This document shows, piece by piece, positions 18,395 to 27,417 of a DNA stretch of 64,000 bases. The notes beneath the pieces are model-generated. The model was given only the letters and a program-made list of their open reading frames with translations. It made no database searches and was not told where the DNA came from. Origin of the DNA: Porphyromonadaceae bacterium UBA7555 (GTDB taxonomy: Bacteria; Bacteroidota; Bacteroidia; Bacteroidales; Muribaculaceae); contig DLLT01000049.1 in NCBI GenBank assembly GCA_002478045.1, positions 1 to 64,000 of the forward strand, read 5' to 3'. Made by a program: the position numbers and the translations under genes. Position 1 is the first letter of the stretch; each line of letters starts with the position of its first letter.

Positions 18395-19372
18395 ATGGAA
18401 AAGAAAGATCTCAAAATAGTATTTCTGGGCACTCCCGATTTTGCCGTACCCAGTCTGGATCGCATAGTATCATCAGGCTACAATATTGTGGGCGTGGTGA
18501 CTATGCCCGACAAGCCGGCCGGACGCGGACATCGCATATACATGTCGCCGGTCAAGGAATACGCTTTGGCTCACGGATTACACCTAATGCAACCGGAGAA
18601 ACTGCGCGACCCGGCTTTTGTAGACGAGTTGCGAAGCCTCAACGCAGATTTGTTTGTGGTCATTGCCTTCCGTATGCTTCCGCAAGTGGTGTGGCAAATG
18701 CCACGCCTCGGGACCTTCAACCTCCACGCATCACTACTGCCGGACTATCGCGGCGCCGCGCCCATCAACTGGGCCGTCATCAACGGCGATACACGTACGG
18801 GCGTAACCACATTCTTTCTTAAGCACGAAATAGACACCGGCGATGTCATCGACCAATGCGCCATAGACATCACAGATGAGGACAATGTAGGTACAGTACA
18901 CGACCGACTGATGGCTCTGGGTGCCGACCTGGTGGAACGCACTTTGGCTCATGTCGTGGCCGGAGACCTCAAAACCACACCGCAAAGTGCAATTGCTTCG
19001 GAACAGTGCCGCCCGGCACCAAAAATTTTCCGTGAAACATGTCATATTGATTGGACTCGCCCGGCCTTAGAAGTGCACAACCTTGTACGCGGTCTCTCGC
19101 CCTACCCCGGCGCCTGGACCACGCTATGCGCCGACAATCTGACGCCTACCGACTTCAAGATTTTTACCACTCGCGTAGACGACACAATAGATGCAAATAC
19201 GCTTCCCGGCACCGTGATTGCCGAAGCGGACAAACTCGGTGTGGTATGCGGAGACCACCGTATACTACACATTCTCAGCCTTCAAGCCACCGGTAAGCGC
19301 CGTATGGATACTGACGCATACCTACGCGGCGCACGCCTGTCCAATCCGCGCATAGTCGGCACAACTCGATGA
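18395..19372 (+). CDS. fmt: Methionyl-tRNA formyltransferase
   Basis: This 325-residue enzyme formylates Met-tRNAfMet using 10-formyl-THF. The N-terminal formyltransferase domain begins KIVFLGTPDFAVPSL and holds the catalytic FNLHASLLPDYRGAAPINW, with His, and Asp later in HEIDTGD. The C-terminal OB-like domain (about residues 210-320) contains the conserved VRGLSPYPGAW. Its length is standard. It is the second gene of a rluA-like, fmt, rarA run. Confidence 0.95.
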   Translation: MEKKDLKIVFLGTPDFAVPSLDRIVSSGYNIVGVVTMPDKPAGRGHRIYMSPVKEYALAHGLHLMQPEKLRDPAFVDELRSLNADLFVVIAFRMLPQVVWQMPRLGTFNLHASLLPDYRGAAPINWAVINGDTRTGVTTFFLKHEIDTGDVIDQCAIDITDEDNVGTVHDRLMALGADLVERTLAHVVAGDLKTTPQSAIASEQCRPAPKIFRETCHIDWTRPALEVHNLVRGLSPYPGAWTTLCADNLTPTDFKIFTTRVDDTIDANTLPGTVIAEADKLGVVCGDHRILHILSLQATGKRRMDTDAYLRGARLSNPRIVGTTR

Positions 19373-19423
19373 CATAACCGGACCAGGCCATCATATATCT
19401 ATCAACAGAACACAATCAACGTA

Positions 19424-20713
19424 ATGCTAGCTCCTCTTGCCGAAAGGCTGCGCCCCATCACACTCGACCAATATGTCGGGCAAACTCACCTTGTCGGTCC
19501 GGACGGCATCATCCGCCGAATGATTGAGACCGGTAATATCGCCTCGTTCATACTCTGGGGTCCACCCGGAGTGGGCAAAACCACATTGGCGCGAATCATC
19601 TCTAAGACTATAAACGCTCCGTTCTACACCATTTCGGCTGTCACCGCAGGTGTCAAGGAGGTACGCGAAGTCATCGAACGGTGTCGCCTCGATGCCGGCA
19701 GTATGTTCGGCCAAAATGCTCGCCCGATATTGTTTATCGATGAAATCCACCGTTTCAGCAAATCACAACAAGACAGTCTGTTGGGCGCTGTCGAAAGCGG
19801 AATTGTCACACTGATAGGCGCGACTACCGAAAATCCCTCTTTCGAAGTCATTCGCCCGCTGCTGTCGCGTGCCCAAGTATACACTCTGCGCCCCTTGGAG
19901 GAGGCCGAGCTGAAAACGCTGCTCGACCGCGCTATCTCCGAAGACAAAGTGCTATCCAAGCGCCAAGTGCAAGTGCGCGAAACCACCGCGCTATTTCGAT
20001 ATGCCGGCGGCGATGCACGCAAATTGCTCAACATCCTTGACCTATTGGAGCAATCCACCGCCCATGCTCAGCCTATTGTGATTGATGATGCCACCGTCAC
20101 CGACCGACTGCAAGAAAACCCTATGGCCTACGACAAAGACGGCGAAATGCACTACGACATCATCTCGGCTTTTATCAAGAGCATACGTGGCAGCGACCCA
20201 GATGCTGCTGTATATTGGCTGGCGCGGATGCTGGCCGGTGGCGAAGACGTCCTATTCATAGCTCGTCGCTTGGTCATATTGGCCGGCGAAGATATAGGGC
20301 TGGCCAACCCCAATGCGCTGCTGCTGGCCAACGCCACCTTCGACATCGTACACAAAGTCGGAATGCCGGAGGCACGCATACCGCTCAGCGAGTGCGCCAT
20401 ATACTTGGCCACGAGCACCAAAAGCAACAGCGCATACCTGGCCATCGATGCCGCTTTGGCCAAGGTACGCGAATCGGGCAACCTGCCCGTGCCTTTGCAC
20501 CTGCGCAATGCCCCGACCTCGCTGATGAAAAAACTCGGCTATGGCGTCCAATACAAGTATTCACACGATTATCCCGAGCATTTTGTCCGCCAACAGTTTC
20601 TCCCGGATGATATTGCCGATGCACAATTCTGGACACCCGCGCCAAACGCTGCCGAAGATCGCATGAACGCCTTGCAACAGCATCGCTGGGGCATCCCCAA
20701 GCAGGCCAAATAA
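19424..20713 (+). CDS. rarA: Replication-associated recombination protein RarA
   Basis: This 429-residue AAA+ ATPase (MgsA/RarA, related to eukaryotic WRNIP1) acts at stalled replication forks. Walker A is GPPGVGKTT, Walker B is LFIDEIHR and sensor 1 is GATTENPSFE. The C-terminal clamp-loader-like tetramerisation region includes YWLARMLAGGEDVLFIARR and the final HRWGIPKQ. The family normally begins LAxRLRPxxLDxxxGQ, as here. It is the last gene of the plus-strand run and converges with rpmH. Confidence 0.94.
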   Translation: MLAPLAERLRPITLDQYVGQTHLVGPDGIIRRMIETGNIASFILWGPPGVGKTTLARIISKTINAPFYTISAVTAGVKEVREVIERCRLDAGSMFGQNARPILFIDEIHRFSKSQQDSLLGAVESGIVTLIGATTENPSFEVIRPLLSRAQVYTLRPLEEAELKTLLDRAISEDKVLSKRQVQVRETTALFRYAGGDARKLLNILDLLEQSTAHAQPIVIDDATVTDRLQENPMAYDKDGEMHYDIISAFIKSIRGSDPDAAVYWLARMLAGGEDVLFIARRLVILAGEDIGLANPNALLLANATFDIVHKVGMPEARIPLSECAIYLATSTKSNSAYLAIDAALAKVRESGNLPVPLHLRNAPTSLMKKLGYGVQYKYSHDYPEHFVRQQFLPDDIADAQFWTPAPNAAEDRMNALQQHRWGIPKQAK

Positions 20714-20852
20714 ACGCACTTCCGGACTCCATCTTATCGTACAACCTTAATTTATAATTGGCCTAATCATCCGTTTATCAGCCGGACATAAATATTTTGA
20801 AAACCATCCGTAGAGGAAAGTGTTCCGGACGTGAAATTAGGCGCAACCATAT

Positions 20853-20891
20853 ACAACAAAAGCCGCCGCATCGGTGCATCCGACAGGCAGC
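20853..20891 (-). terminator. Intrinsic terminator of rpmH
   Basis: On the minus strand, two stacked stems (GCTGCC/GGCGGC with one G-T pair, enclosing TCGG/CCGA) are followed by TTTTGTTGT. It lies 33 bases after the rpmH stop codon. It is the only clear signal in the convergent rarA-rpmH spacer. Confidence 0.7.
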
Positions 20892-20923
20892 TTATGTTAT
20901 GTTGTGTAGCTATCTATCAGCGA

Positions 20924-21079
20924 TTACTTGCTGGCGATAGAGCAAGAGACGGTCAGACGTGCGCGACCTTTGGCACGACGACGAGCCAATACCTTGCGGC
21001 CTTCGGGTGTAGACATACGCTCACGGAAGCCGTGCTTGTTAACTCTCTTGCGGTTAGACGGTTGGAAAGTACGTTTCAT
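20924..21079 (-). CDS. rpmH: 50S ribosomal protein L34
   Basis: This 51-residue, very basic protein starts [18 protein letters not shown] and continues through the canonical [19 protein letters not shown], an unmistakable L34. It is too short for an ordinary length-filtered gene list. A good TTTG/TAAATTTG promoter precedes it and an intrinsic terminator follows. In many bacteria rpmH neighbours rnpA and dnaA; here it stands alone between rarA and the dipeptide epimerase. Confidence 0.96.
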   Translation of the reverse strand: MKRTFQPSNRKRVNKHGFRERMSTPEGRKVLARRRAKGRARLTVSCSIASK

Positions 21080-21123
21080 TGTATTATTTAGTTTGTATGT
21101 TTTTTATTTCACAATTCGGACTG

Positions 21124-21151
21124 CAAATTTACGCATATTTTTCCGAACAAA
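21124..21151 (-). promoter_or_regulatory. Promoter of rpmH
   Basis: On the minus strand TTTG (21148-21151) is followed after about 16 bases by TAAATTTG (21124-21131), close to the Bacteroidetes -33/-7 pair. The rpmH ATG is 45 bases further on. Confidence 0.7.
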
Positions 21152-21268
21152 CAATAGCATGGACCCTTTTGTGCGCATTTTTGAACCTAAAGCCACTTTC
21201 GGTTGAGTGTCTCTTGGCCTCCCATACGCCCTATGGGCCTAATATCATCAATCTCCGAAACCGACATT

Positions 21269-22402
21269 TTATAGCAGTACGACGCCGATGCCGGGACGAT
21301 CCGGGATGGTCACCTTGCCATTTACGATTTTGATGCCGTCAAAACGGTCGTTTACTATCAATAAGTTGCCGTCTAAATCGGCCCAATCGACCATAGGTGC
21401 CAGTTGGGCGGCAGCCGTTACGGCACACGAGGTCTCGGTCATACAGCCAAGCATGATTTTCATGCCCATAGCGCGTGCCTGTACCGCCATTTTGTATGCC
21501 TCATGCATACCGGTGGACTTCATCAGCTTGATATTGATACCGTCATAGACCCCGGCGGCACGACGTACGTCCGGAAGACGTTGCAGAAATTCATCGGCGA
21601 TGATGGGCAGCGGCGAACGCTCGCGAAGCCATGCGGTATCATCTATGCGTGCCTTGTCCATAGGCTGTTCGACAAACAGGCAATTCTTATCGGCAAGATA
21701 ATGGCACATTTCAAGAGCTTTTTCTTTGCTGTCCCACCCTTGGTTTGCATCCACACATATAGGCACATTGGTGCGAGCGCGTATGGCTTCGACAAGTTCT
21801 TTGTCATGATCCAGACCCATCTTGATTTTTATGACCTTGTAGGGCGCCGTCTCATCTATCTTGGCATTCATCTCCTTAGGGTCGGCATCATAGCTGATGG
21901 TGAACGATGTATTGGGACATTTGTCCGGATTTAGGCCCCAGATTTTATACCAAGGCTGACCCATGATTTTGCCAAGAAGGTCGTGCAGCGCTATGTCTAC
22001 CGAGGCTTTGGCTGCACGATTATTTGGCGCCACACTATCCATATAGTCATGTATATCCTCGATTCGGAACGGATCGGTAAATTGGCCGAGATCCAACCGA
22101 TTCAAGAAAGAGCATACGCTCTCAACGCTCTCGCCAAGATATGGAGGCATCGAAGCCTCGCCGTAACCGATCAAGCCGTCATACTCTAACCTCACCTGCA
22201 CATCGGGGGTCGTGGTGCGCTGTGAGCGTGCAAGATTAAAGGCGTGACGCAGACGCAGTTCGTAAGGTTCGAACGAAAGATTGAGATGGCCCGAGCGCGT
22301 TGCCTTTTTCTTGGTGGCATTACCTAAGGCACTGAAAGATATGGGTGCGACAGCCATAGCGGCGCCCAATGCGGTTGTACGGAGAAAGTCTCGGCGTTTC
22401 AT
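21269..22402 (-). CDS. Exported dipeptide (Ala-Glu) epimerase
   Basis: This 377-residue enolase-superfamily enzyme probably epimerises L-Ala-D-Glu to L-Ala-L-Glu, a step in recycling peptidoglycan peptides. The barrel shows the catalytic KxK (VIKIKMG), metal ligands in CVDANQGWD, FVEQPMD and IIADEF, and the second lysine in NIKLMKSTG. An N-terminal MKRRDFLRTTALGAAMAVAP looks like a Tat-type signal, so it may be exported. The frame is open to 22501, but MKRRDFL at 22402 is the natural start. The NlpC/P60 endopeptidase that would release its substrate is encoded just upstream. Specificity is inferred from family and context. Confidence 0.85.
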   Translation of the reverse strand: MKRRDFLRTTALGAAMAVAPISFSALGNATKKKATRSGHLNLSFEPYELRLRHAFNLARSQRTTTPDVQVRLEYDGLIGYGEASMPPYLGESVESVCSFLNRLDLGQFTDPFRIEDIHDYMDSVAPNNRAAKASVDIALHDLLGKIMGQPWYKIWGLNPDKCPNTSFTISYDADPKEMNAKIDETAPYKVIKIKMGLDHDKELVEAIRARTNVPICVDANQGWDSKEKALEMCHYLADKNCLFVEQPMDKARIDDTAWLRERSPLPIIADEFLQRLPDVRRAAGVYDGINIKLMKSTGMHEAYKMAVQARAMGMKIMLGCMTETSCAVTAAAQLAPMVDWADLDGNLLIVNDRFDGIKIVNGKVTIPDRPGIGVVLL

Positions 22403-22479
22403 ACTGGTATATTTTTGTTGTGTCGTGCCTTTGCATGCGCGTATGGCACTTATTGTAGTCTTATGTTCAGTCTTAATTA

Positions 22480-23658
22480 TTATTTGTAATCGAAGTACCA
22501 CGGGTGGTTACGTACGGCCGTAATGCCGCGAGCCCCGATGTTGCCGTCGATGCGTACGGCGTGCAGGAACGGCGTGGTAAGATAGGAGGGGCTGTCAGGA
22601 TTAACACTATTGCGGCGTACTCGGCCGGACGAATGTACATAATCGCCATCGTGATCATATATGGCAACGTGTGTCACTCGTCCCGTGTTGGGGTTGCCGA
22701 AGAATAGCAAGTCTCCGGCTTTACATTGACGCCAGTCGGCTGCCTTGATACGTGTGCCGGTGGTGGCTTGTTGCGAAGCATCTCGCATCAGTATTATGCC
22801 GTTGGCGAGATACGAAACTTTGGCCAAACCGGAGCAGTCGAGGCTCTTGGGCGAGGTTCCGCCCCAAAGATATGGTGTCCCTTCCATCGAATATGCCATA
22901 TCAAGTATTACATCGGCATTAAAATCCTGTGTGGCCCATTCTTCGATAGGCATCAACGCCGAAGCATCGCACCATCCCGAACGACCGTCAGGCAGGGTGA
23001 CCTGTACACGTCCGTGGCTTTTCTTATCAAGGTTGCCCTCGACTATATCTCCGCAGACAAGGTCGGTAATGACATCACGCGCTCCCGAAACTTTGACATC
23101 TCGATAGGCACGCACCTGATAAGGCGAGGACACCACCAAACGTCGTGCACGGCGCCATTCTCCCATCTGCTCGGAAGTTTTCATAGCCACCGAGTTGTCC
23201 ACAACCCAAGAGATATAGCCGTCCGGCGTTTGTACACGCAGCCATTGACCGTCGTTGTCAAGCACTCGCAGCGGCATTCCCATCAGCGCCTGCGATGCCA
23301 TTTCCGCATCATGCCCCGGGCGAGTGCGTAGACACGCAACCGAAATGCGAGGCAGTGCCCAATTGTCACACGGCAGCACAGCTATGCCGTTGGAAGCTTC
23401 GATACCGGCATCAGCAACGGCTCGCATCACCGAGTCGGCAAGATACCCTTCGGAAACGGTGCCGGTAAGCACAACCTTGCCGTTGTCTGCAGGACAGACG
23501 GTAATATCGTATATGTTTTGACGACTGTCAGGCGCCAAACGGGCGCGAACCGCCGATACTATTGTCCGAGCTTTATCGGCCACGGAGGCCGCTTCTATTG
23601 TCACTGACGCCGAGGTAGCAAGAACCAGAGCGCATAGTATATATCTGATGTTTTTCAT
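22480..23658 (-). CDS. SH3/NlpC-P60 endopeptidase, YkfC-like
   Basis: A 392-residue exported protein resembling gamma-D-glutamyl-L-diamino acid endopeptidases (dipeptidyl-peptidase VI/YkfC type), which free L-Ala-D-Glu from muropeptides. After a signal peptide, a BON-like N-terminal segment (DNGKVVLTGTV) and bacterial SH3 domains (about residues 105-235) lead to the NlpC/P60 domain: Cys275 in LDCSGL, His330 in THVAIY and His342 in YVHSSG. A start four codons earlier (23670) is possible; I chose MKNIRYIL. The two downstream/upstream neighbours, epimerase and transglutaminase-like protein, make a muropeptide-processing set. Confidence 0.9.
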   Translation of the reverse strand: MKNIRYILCALVLATSASVTIEAASVADKARTIVSAVRARLAPDSRQNIYDITVCPADNGKVVLTGTVSEGYLADSVMRAVADAGIEASNGIAVLPCDNWALPRISVACLRTRPGHDAEMASQALMGMPLRVLDNDGQWLRVQTPDGYISWVVDNSVAMKTSEQMGEWRRARRLVVSSPYQVRAYRDVKVSGARDVITDLVCGDIVEGNLDKKSHGRVQVTLPDGRSGWCDASALMPIEEWATQDFNADVILDMAYSMEGTPYLWGGTSPKSLDCSGLAKVSYLANGIILMRDASQQATTGTRIKAADWRQCKAGDLLFFGNPNTGRVTHVAIYDHDGDYVHSSGRVRRNSVNPDSPSYLTTPFLHAVRIDGNIGARGITAVRNHPWYFDYK

Positions 23659-23688
23659 TGTTTTACACACCGGTAATTATGATTATCC

Positions 23689-25059
23689 TTATTCGTCTTC
23701 GTCCTGTGCCACGGCTGCGGGTTTGGTCTTGAGTATCTTCAAGCTCGAGCGCCATCCGGGATAGAACAGATTGCCTCGTGAGGTCTCTACCTCACCGGCC
23801 TGGAAGTCTATAGTTTCGCTGCGCACGTACTTCTTGGCCGGATAAAGCGTACCGCAAATACCTCTATTTGATGCAAAACGATACATATCAATACCGTGGC
23901 TATAGAACCCATGCGTATCCTTATCGTATGCTTCGGGCGTCACACCATAGTTGCCGAAAGACATATCTACGGGTACCCAGCCGACCCCTTCAAAGTATAC
24001 CTCGGCCCAGTCATGGAAGTTTTTTTCTCCCGGATGTAACATCCATCCGCTTTCCCATAAGGCCGGAATACCGAGGGATCTCATCATCGAAATATATAGC
24101 ATCGATACCTGTCCGCAATCACCATAACCACGGTCGAGTACATAACGCGGCATACATGGTATTGTGCTATATTCTCGAGCACCGGCCCATGGATATCTGT
24201 CGGCGATGTATTTGTACACCAATTTGTGTTGCAGGTATGGATTGGTCTCATCGCCTACAATGTCGCGTACCTCTACTCCAAGATCTATAATATGCGGAGC
24301 CTGCATTGCCGTATAATCGGCATAGAACGGTGCTGTCGTGTCGTATGGCTGTACGCGCTTCAGAATATCTTCTTCACTGACATACAGAGATGTAACCGTG
24401 TAACGTCCGGTATACTCGAAATGTGTACTCTTGCCGGTCGTTACGGGTGCCTGCATATATATTGTATTGTGCACCGAACGGCCGTCCGAAAGGACATAGG
24501 GATGCGATGCCGACAATATTGAGATGTCGTATTGGCGCTCGGTCTCGACGGGCACGGGCATCCATACGCGCAAGGTATCACCTTTGAGTACCTCATTGTA
24601 AGGCACATCCACCACAAAACGGTAGGTGATGGTCTGCGCCGGGCCACGGTGATAGTAATCATCCTCTGAGGCAAGCGGACTTTCGATTACGGCTCTGACG
24701 ATTGCTACGTCTGACGAATCGGCATCGGCGCCGCGGTTTATCCATTCAACGCCGTTCACCTCCGGGCTTATAAGTTTAAGATTTGAAGGTGCCTTACGGA
24801 ACACCATAACCTTGCCTTCGGCTGTTGTACGAGTTTCGAGAAGACCCTGGGCTATAAATTCATCGGTGCGTGCGGCCACCGATGGTCCGTAGAGCTCGGC
24901 AAGGCGTTGTCGAGTCTGCTCTACTGTAAGTGAGAAGTCTCTGTCAAGGCGTTCCGAAATAGCCTTGGCCGAGTCTGTTTCGAACCAAGACGGTGTAGTC
25001 GCGCCAATATATTGTGTCGCCGCCAACGATAACGCAGCAGCAAGGACAATGTGTTTCAT
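23689..25059 (-). CDS. Exported transglutaminase-like protein
   Basis: This 456-residue protein has a short signal peptide (MKHIVLAAALSLAATQYIGA) and a C-terminal transglutaminase-like core with an apparent triad: Cys315 in GYGDCGQVSM, His349 in FHDWAEVYF and Asp365 in WVPVDMSFG. Bacterial members are mostly proteases or amidases, not cross-linkers. The N-terminal 230 residues carry beta-rich sections (TYRFVVDVPY) of unknown role. It starts the minus-strand set with the NlpC/P60 endopeptidase and epimerase, 30 bases before the former. A role in stem-peptide processing is inferred only from that context. Confidence 0.82.
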   Translation of the reverse strand: MKHIVLAAALSLAATQYIGATTPSWFETDSAKAISERLDRDFSLTVEQTRQRLAELYGPSVAARTDEFIAQGLLETRTTAEGKVMVFRKAPSNLKLISPEVNGVEWINRGADADSSDVAIVRAVIESPLASEDDYYHRGPAQTITYRFVVDVPYNEVLKGDTLRVWMPVPVETERQYDISILSASHPYVLSDGRSVHNTIYMQAPVTTGKSTHFEYTGRYTVTSLYVSEEDILKRVQPYDTTAPFYADYTAMQAPHIIDLGVEVRDIVGDETNPYLQHKLVYKYIADRYPWAGAREYSTIPCMPRYVLDRGYGDCGQVSMLYISMMRSLGIPALWESGWMLHPGEKNFHDWAEVYFEGVGWVPVDMSFGNYGVTPEAYDKDTHGFYSHGIDMYRFASNRGICGTLYPAKKYVRSETIDFQAGEVETSRGNLFYPGWRSSLKILKTKPAAVAQDEDE

Positions 25060-25109
25060 ATCGTGATATGACGGTTTATGGTTAAATATGGTATACTGTA
25101 AGACACTTG

Positions 25110-25145
25110 TACAGGGATACCGCCGCGAAAGACGGTATCCCTGTA
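25110..25145. terminator. Hairpin after glmM
   Basis: A perfect 13-base-pair stem (25110-25122 with 25133-25145, arm TACAGGGATACCG) with a 10-base loop begins 12 bases beyond the glmM stop. On the glmM strand the T-run is missing; on the plus strand TATTTTAG follows. It probably ends the glmM transcript and separates it from the transglutaminase set, though termination by hairpin alone would be weak. Confidence 0.6.
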
Positions 25146-25157
25146 TATTTTAGTGTT

Positions 25158-26555
25158 TTAGCGTTTGATATGTGCAATCTCTTCGATGACGCCCTTGAAT
25201 TTGTTGCCAAGGCTCTGAGCATCCTCCATGGTGTGCGCCTCGGAATATATGCGTATGATGGGCTCGGTGTTGGACTTGCGTAGATGTACCCAGCTGTCGG
25301 GATAGTCTATCTTGACACCGTCAATGGTAGTGATTTTCTCGTTGGCGTAACGTTTCTTGATCTCATCAAGGATGGCGTCAACGTCCATATCCGGCGTAAG
25401 CTGTATCTTGGTCTTTGCTATGGCGTACTGCGGATATTTCTTCTTGAGTTCGGAGACCTTGAGTCCGCTCTTGGCAAGCAGCGTCAGGAACAATGCCACG
25501 CCTACCAGTGCATCGCGTCCGTAATGCAGCGGCGGATAAATGACTCCGCCATTGCCTTCGCCGCCGATGACTGCATTGATTTTCTTCATCAGGGTGGTTA
25601 CATTGACTTCACCCACGGCACTGGCCTGATAGGGACAGTTGTGGTCGAGTGCTACATCGCGCAATGCACGTGACGAGCTAAGATTGGACACTGCCGGGCC
25701 GGGAGTGTTGCTGAGCACGTAGTCTGCAATAGCTACCAGCGTATATTCCTCGACAAACATCTCGCCGTTCTCCATCACGATAGCCAGACGGTCGACATCG
25801 GGATCGACGACAAAGCCGACGTCTGCCACTCCGGTTTTCATAAGGTCGGAAATACCGGTGAGATTTTCAGGTATAGGCTCGGGATTGTGTGCAAAGTTAC
25901 CTGTGGGATCGCAGTTGAGTTCGATGACCTTATTGACGCCGAGGCTGCGAAGCAGTTGCGGTATGACTACACCGCCCACGCTGTTGACTGCGTCCACTAC
26001 CACGGTAAAGTTTGCTTTTTTTATTGCATCAGTATCTACGAGATCCAGAGCAAGAACCTTCTGAATATGACGGCGATTGTATGTTGTATTCTTTAGGTGG
26101 TGTCCCAGTTGATCCACTTCGGCGAAGCGGTACTCGCGCTCGTTGGCTATGCGCAGCACTTCCTGGCCTTCCTCGGCGGTCAGGAATTCGCCGTGCTCGT
26201 TGAGCAGCTTCAGCGCATTCCATTGTTTTGGATTGTGGCTGGCGGTAAGTATCAGGCCACCGCAAGCATTCTCCATAGTCACTGCTATCTCGGTAGTCGG
26301 GGTCGAAGCGGGGCCGATATTGACCACGTCGAAGCCCATGCCCATCAGTGTTCCTATAACCACATCAATCACCATAGGGCCGGAGATGCGGGCATCATGG
26401 CCTACAACGATGGTGCGGTAGGGTATCGTGGTGGTACGGTCAATGAAGGTGGCGTATGCTGCCGTATATTTTACAATATCTATCGGCGTAAGTGCTTCGC
26501 CGGGACGGCCGCCGATAGTGCCGCGTATACCGGAAATGGATTTTATAAGGGTCAT
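25158..26555 (-). CDS. glmM: Phosphoglucosamine mutase
   Basis: A 465-residue alpha-D-phosphohexomutase that interconverts GlcN-6-P and GlcN-1-P for UDP-GlcNAc synthesis. The phosphoserine loop is LTASHNP (Ser106), the metal loop DPDVDRLA, the sugar-binding loop GGEGNGGV and the phosphate-binding RKSNTEPIIRIYSE. The short N-terminal start (SISGIRGTIGG) is typical of Bacteroidetes GlmM. The GlmU-like enzyme at 41987-43168 could act on its product. A phosphomannomutase/phosphoglucomutase role cannot be wholly excluded. Confidence 0.88.
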   Translation of the reverse strand: MTLIKSISGIRGTIGGRPGEALTPIDIVKYTAAYATFIDRTTTIPYRTIVVGHDARISGPMVIDVVIGTLMGMGFDVVNIGPASTPTTEIAVTMENACGGLILTASHNPKQWNALKLLNEHGEFLTAEEGQEVLRIANEREYRFAEVDQLGHHLKNTTYNRRHIQKVLALDLVDTDAIKKANFTVVVDAVNSVGGVVIPQLLRSLGVNKVIELNCDPTGNFAHNPEPIPENLTGISDLMKTGVADVGFVVDPDVDRLAIVMENGEMFVEEYTLVAIADYVLSNTPGPAVSNLSSSRALRDVALDHNCPYQASAVGEVNVTTLMKKINAVIGGEGNGGVIYPPLHYGRDALVGVALFLTLLAKSGLKVSELKKKYPQYAIAKTKIQLTPDMDVDAILDEIKKRYANEKITTIDGVKIDYPDSWVHLRKSNTEPIIRIYSEAHTMEDAQSLGNKFKGVIEEIAHIKR

Positions 26556-26667
26556 AATTGGGTTAAGTATGGATTGTTTCGATATTAGCTGTGCCTTTTC
26601 GCAATGAGACTGTCTCCGAGCTTTTATCGTCTATACGTATTGAGCTCAGAGTTTCCGAGCCAGGATA

Positions 26668-27279
26668 TTACGTCTTTTGACGATAATAACGTATGTGGTA
26701 GAGATACGGTATCACTTGAGAGGTTTCGGTAGTCACTCCGTACTGCGACTTGATGATTATATTTACCTCGGCATCCACAGGTAGATAATACAGCGGCTGC
26801 TGTACTCCCGAGCCCCATTGGTACGAAGCCTGCAACGAGTAGTTCTTGAAGCGGAACCACGAACTGTTATATGTCATGTCCGTATCATTACCGTCGCCGG
26901 TAGGCAGTTCTCCATTAGAATAATAGTTGAGGTTGTAACGCGTAAAGCGGAAGTACAGCACTTCATCGGACTTAGCGTAATTGCCCGGAGTGCCTGCATT
27001 GAGCACCTGCATATACATATTGCCGTCCTCGTCAAGTCGGTAATATGGTGCATCCGGGCCGGTTTCGAACTCGAATGTCGTGTCCGTGGGTATGGTGTTG
27101 GTGACGCGCTGGTCTACCAAGAAGAGATTGACAACCTGATTTTCCTGCGTCAGCAGCTCGGCGTAGCTTTTCGAGTCTTTGCACGAAAACGAAGCCACGC
27201 CCGTAGCCACCCCGACAAGGGCGGCGGCCAACAGCCGTAGCATTTTTGCTTTAGACTTCAATATCTGTTTGATAGGCAT
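26668..27279 (-). CDS. DUF4827 lipoprotein
   Basis: This 203-residue lipoprotein (signal ending in SFSC, Cys33) has the features of DUF4827, a Bacteroidales family found next to glmM and nrnA-type genes. The mature part is beta-rich with many Tyr and Asn residues (YYSNGELPTGDGNDTDM) and distantly resembles FKBP-type domains in this phylum. An internal start at residue 13 is possible and would give a more compact signal peptide. No catalytic residues can be identified. Confidence 0.72.
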   Translation of the reverse strand: MPIKQILKSKAKMLRLLAAALVGVATGVASFSCKDSKSYAELLTQENQVVNLFLVDQRVTNTIPTDTTFEFETGPDAPYYRLDEDGNMYMQVLNAGTPGNYAKSDEVLYFRFTRYNLNYYSNGELPTGDGNDTDMTYNSSWFRFKNYSLQASYQWGSGVQQPLYYLPVDAEVNIIIKSQYGVTTETSQVIPYLYHIRYYRQKT

Positions 27280-27417
27280 AATATTGTGCTATATGTATGT
27301 GTGATAATGTGGTTCTATGGTTATTTATATCAATTTATATCAATGTTTTATTATATCTCCTGTTTTTTATATGAGCTGCACTTCTGCGATATGGTGCTCA
27401 ATTCATTTGGAGGTAAG

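Noticed and set aside
21221..21237. Six-base-pair inverted repeat CCCATA/TATGGG after the epimerase gene
   Set aside because: The stem is short and no T-run follows on the gene strand, so it is not listed as a terminator.
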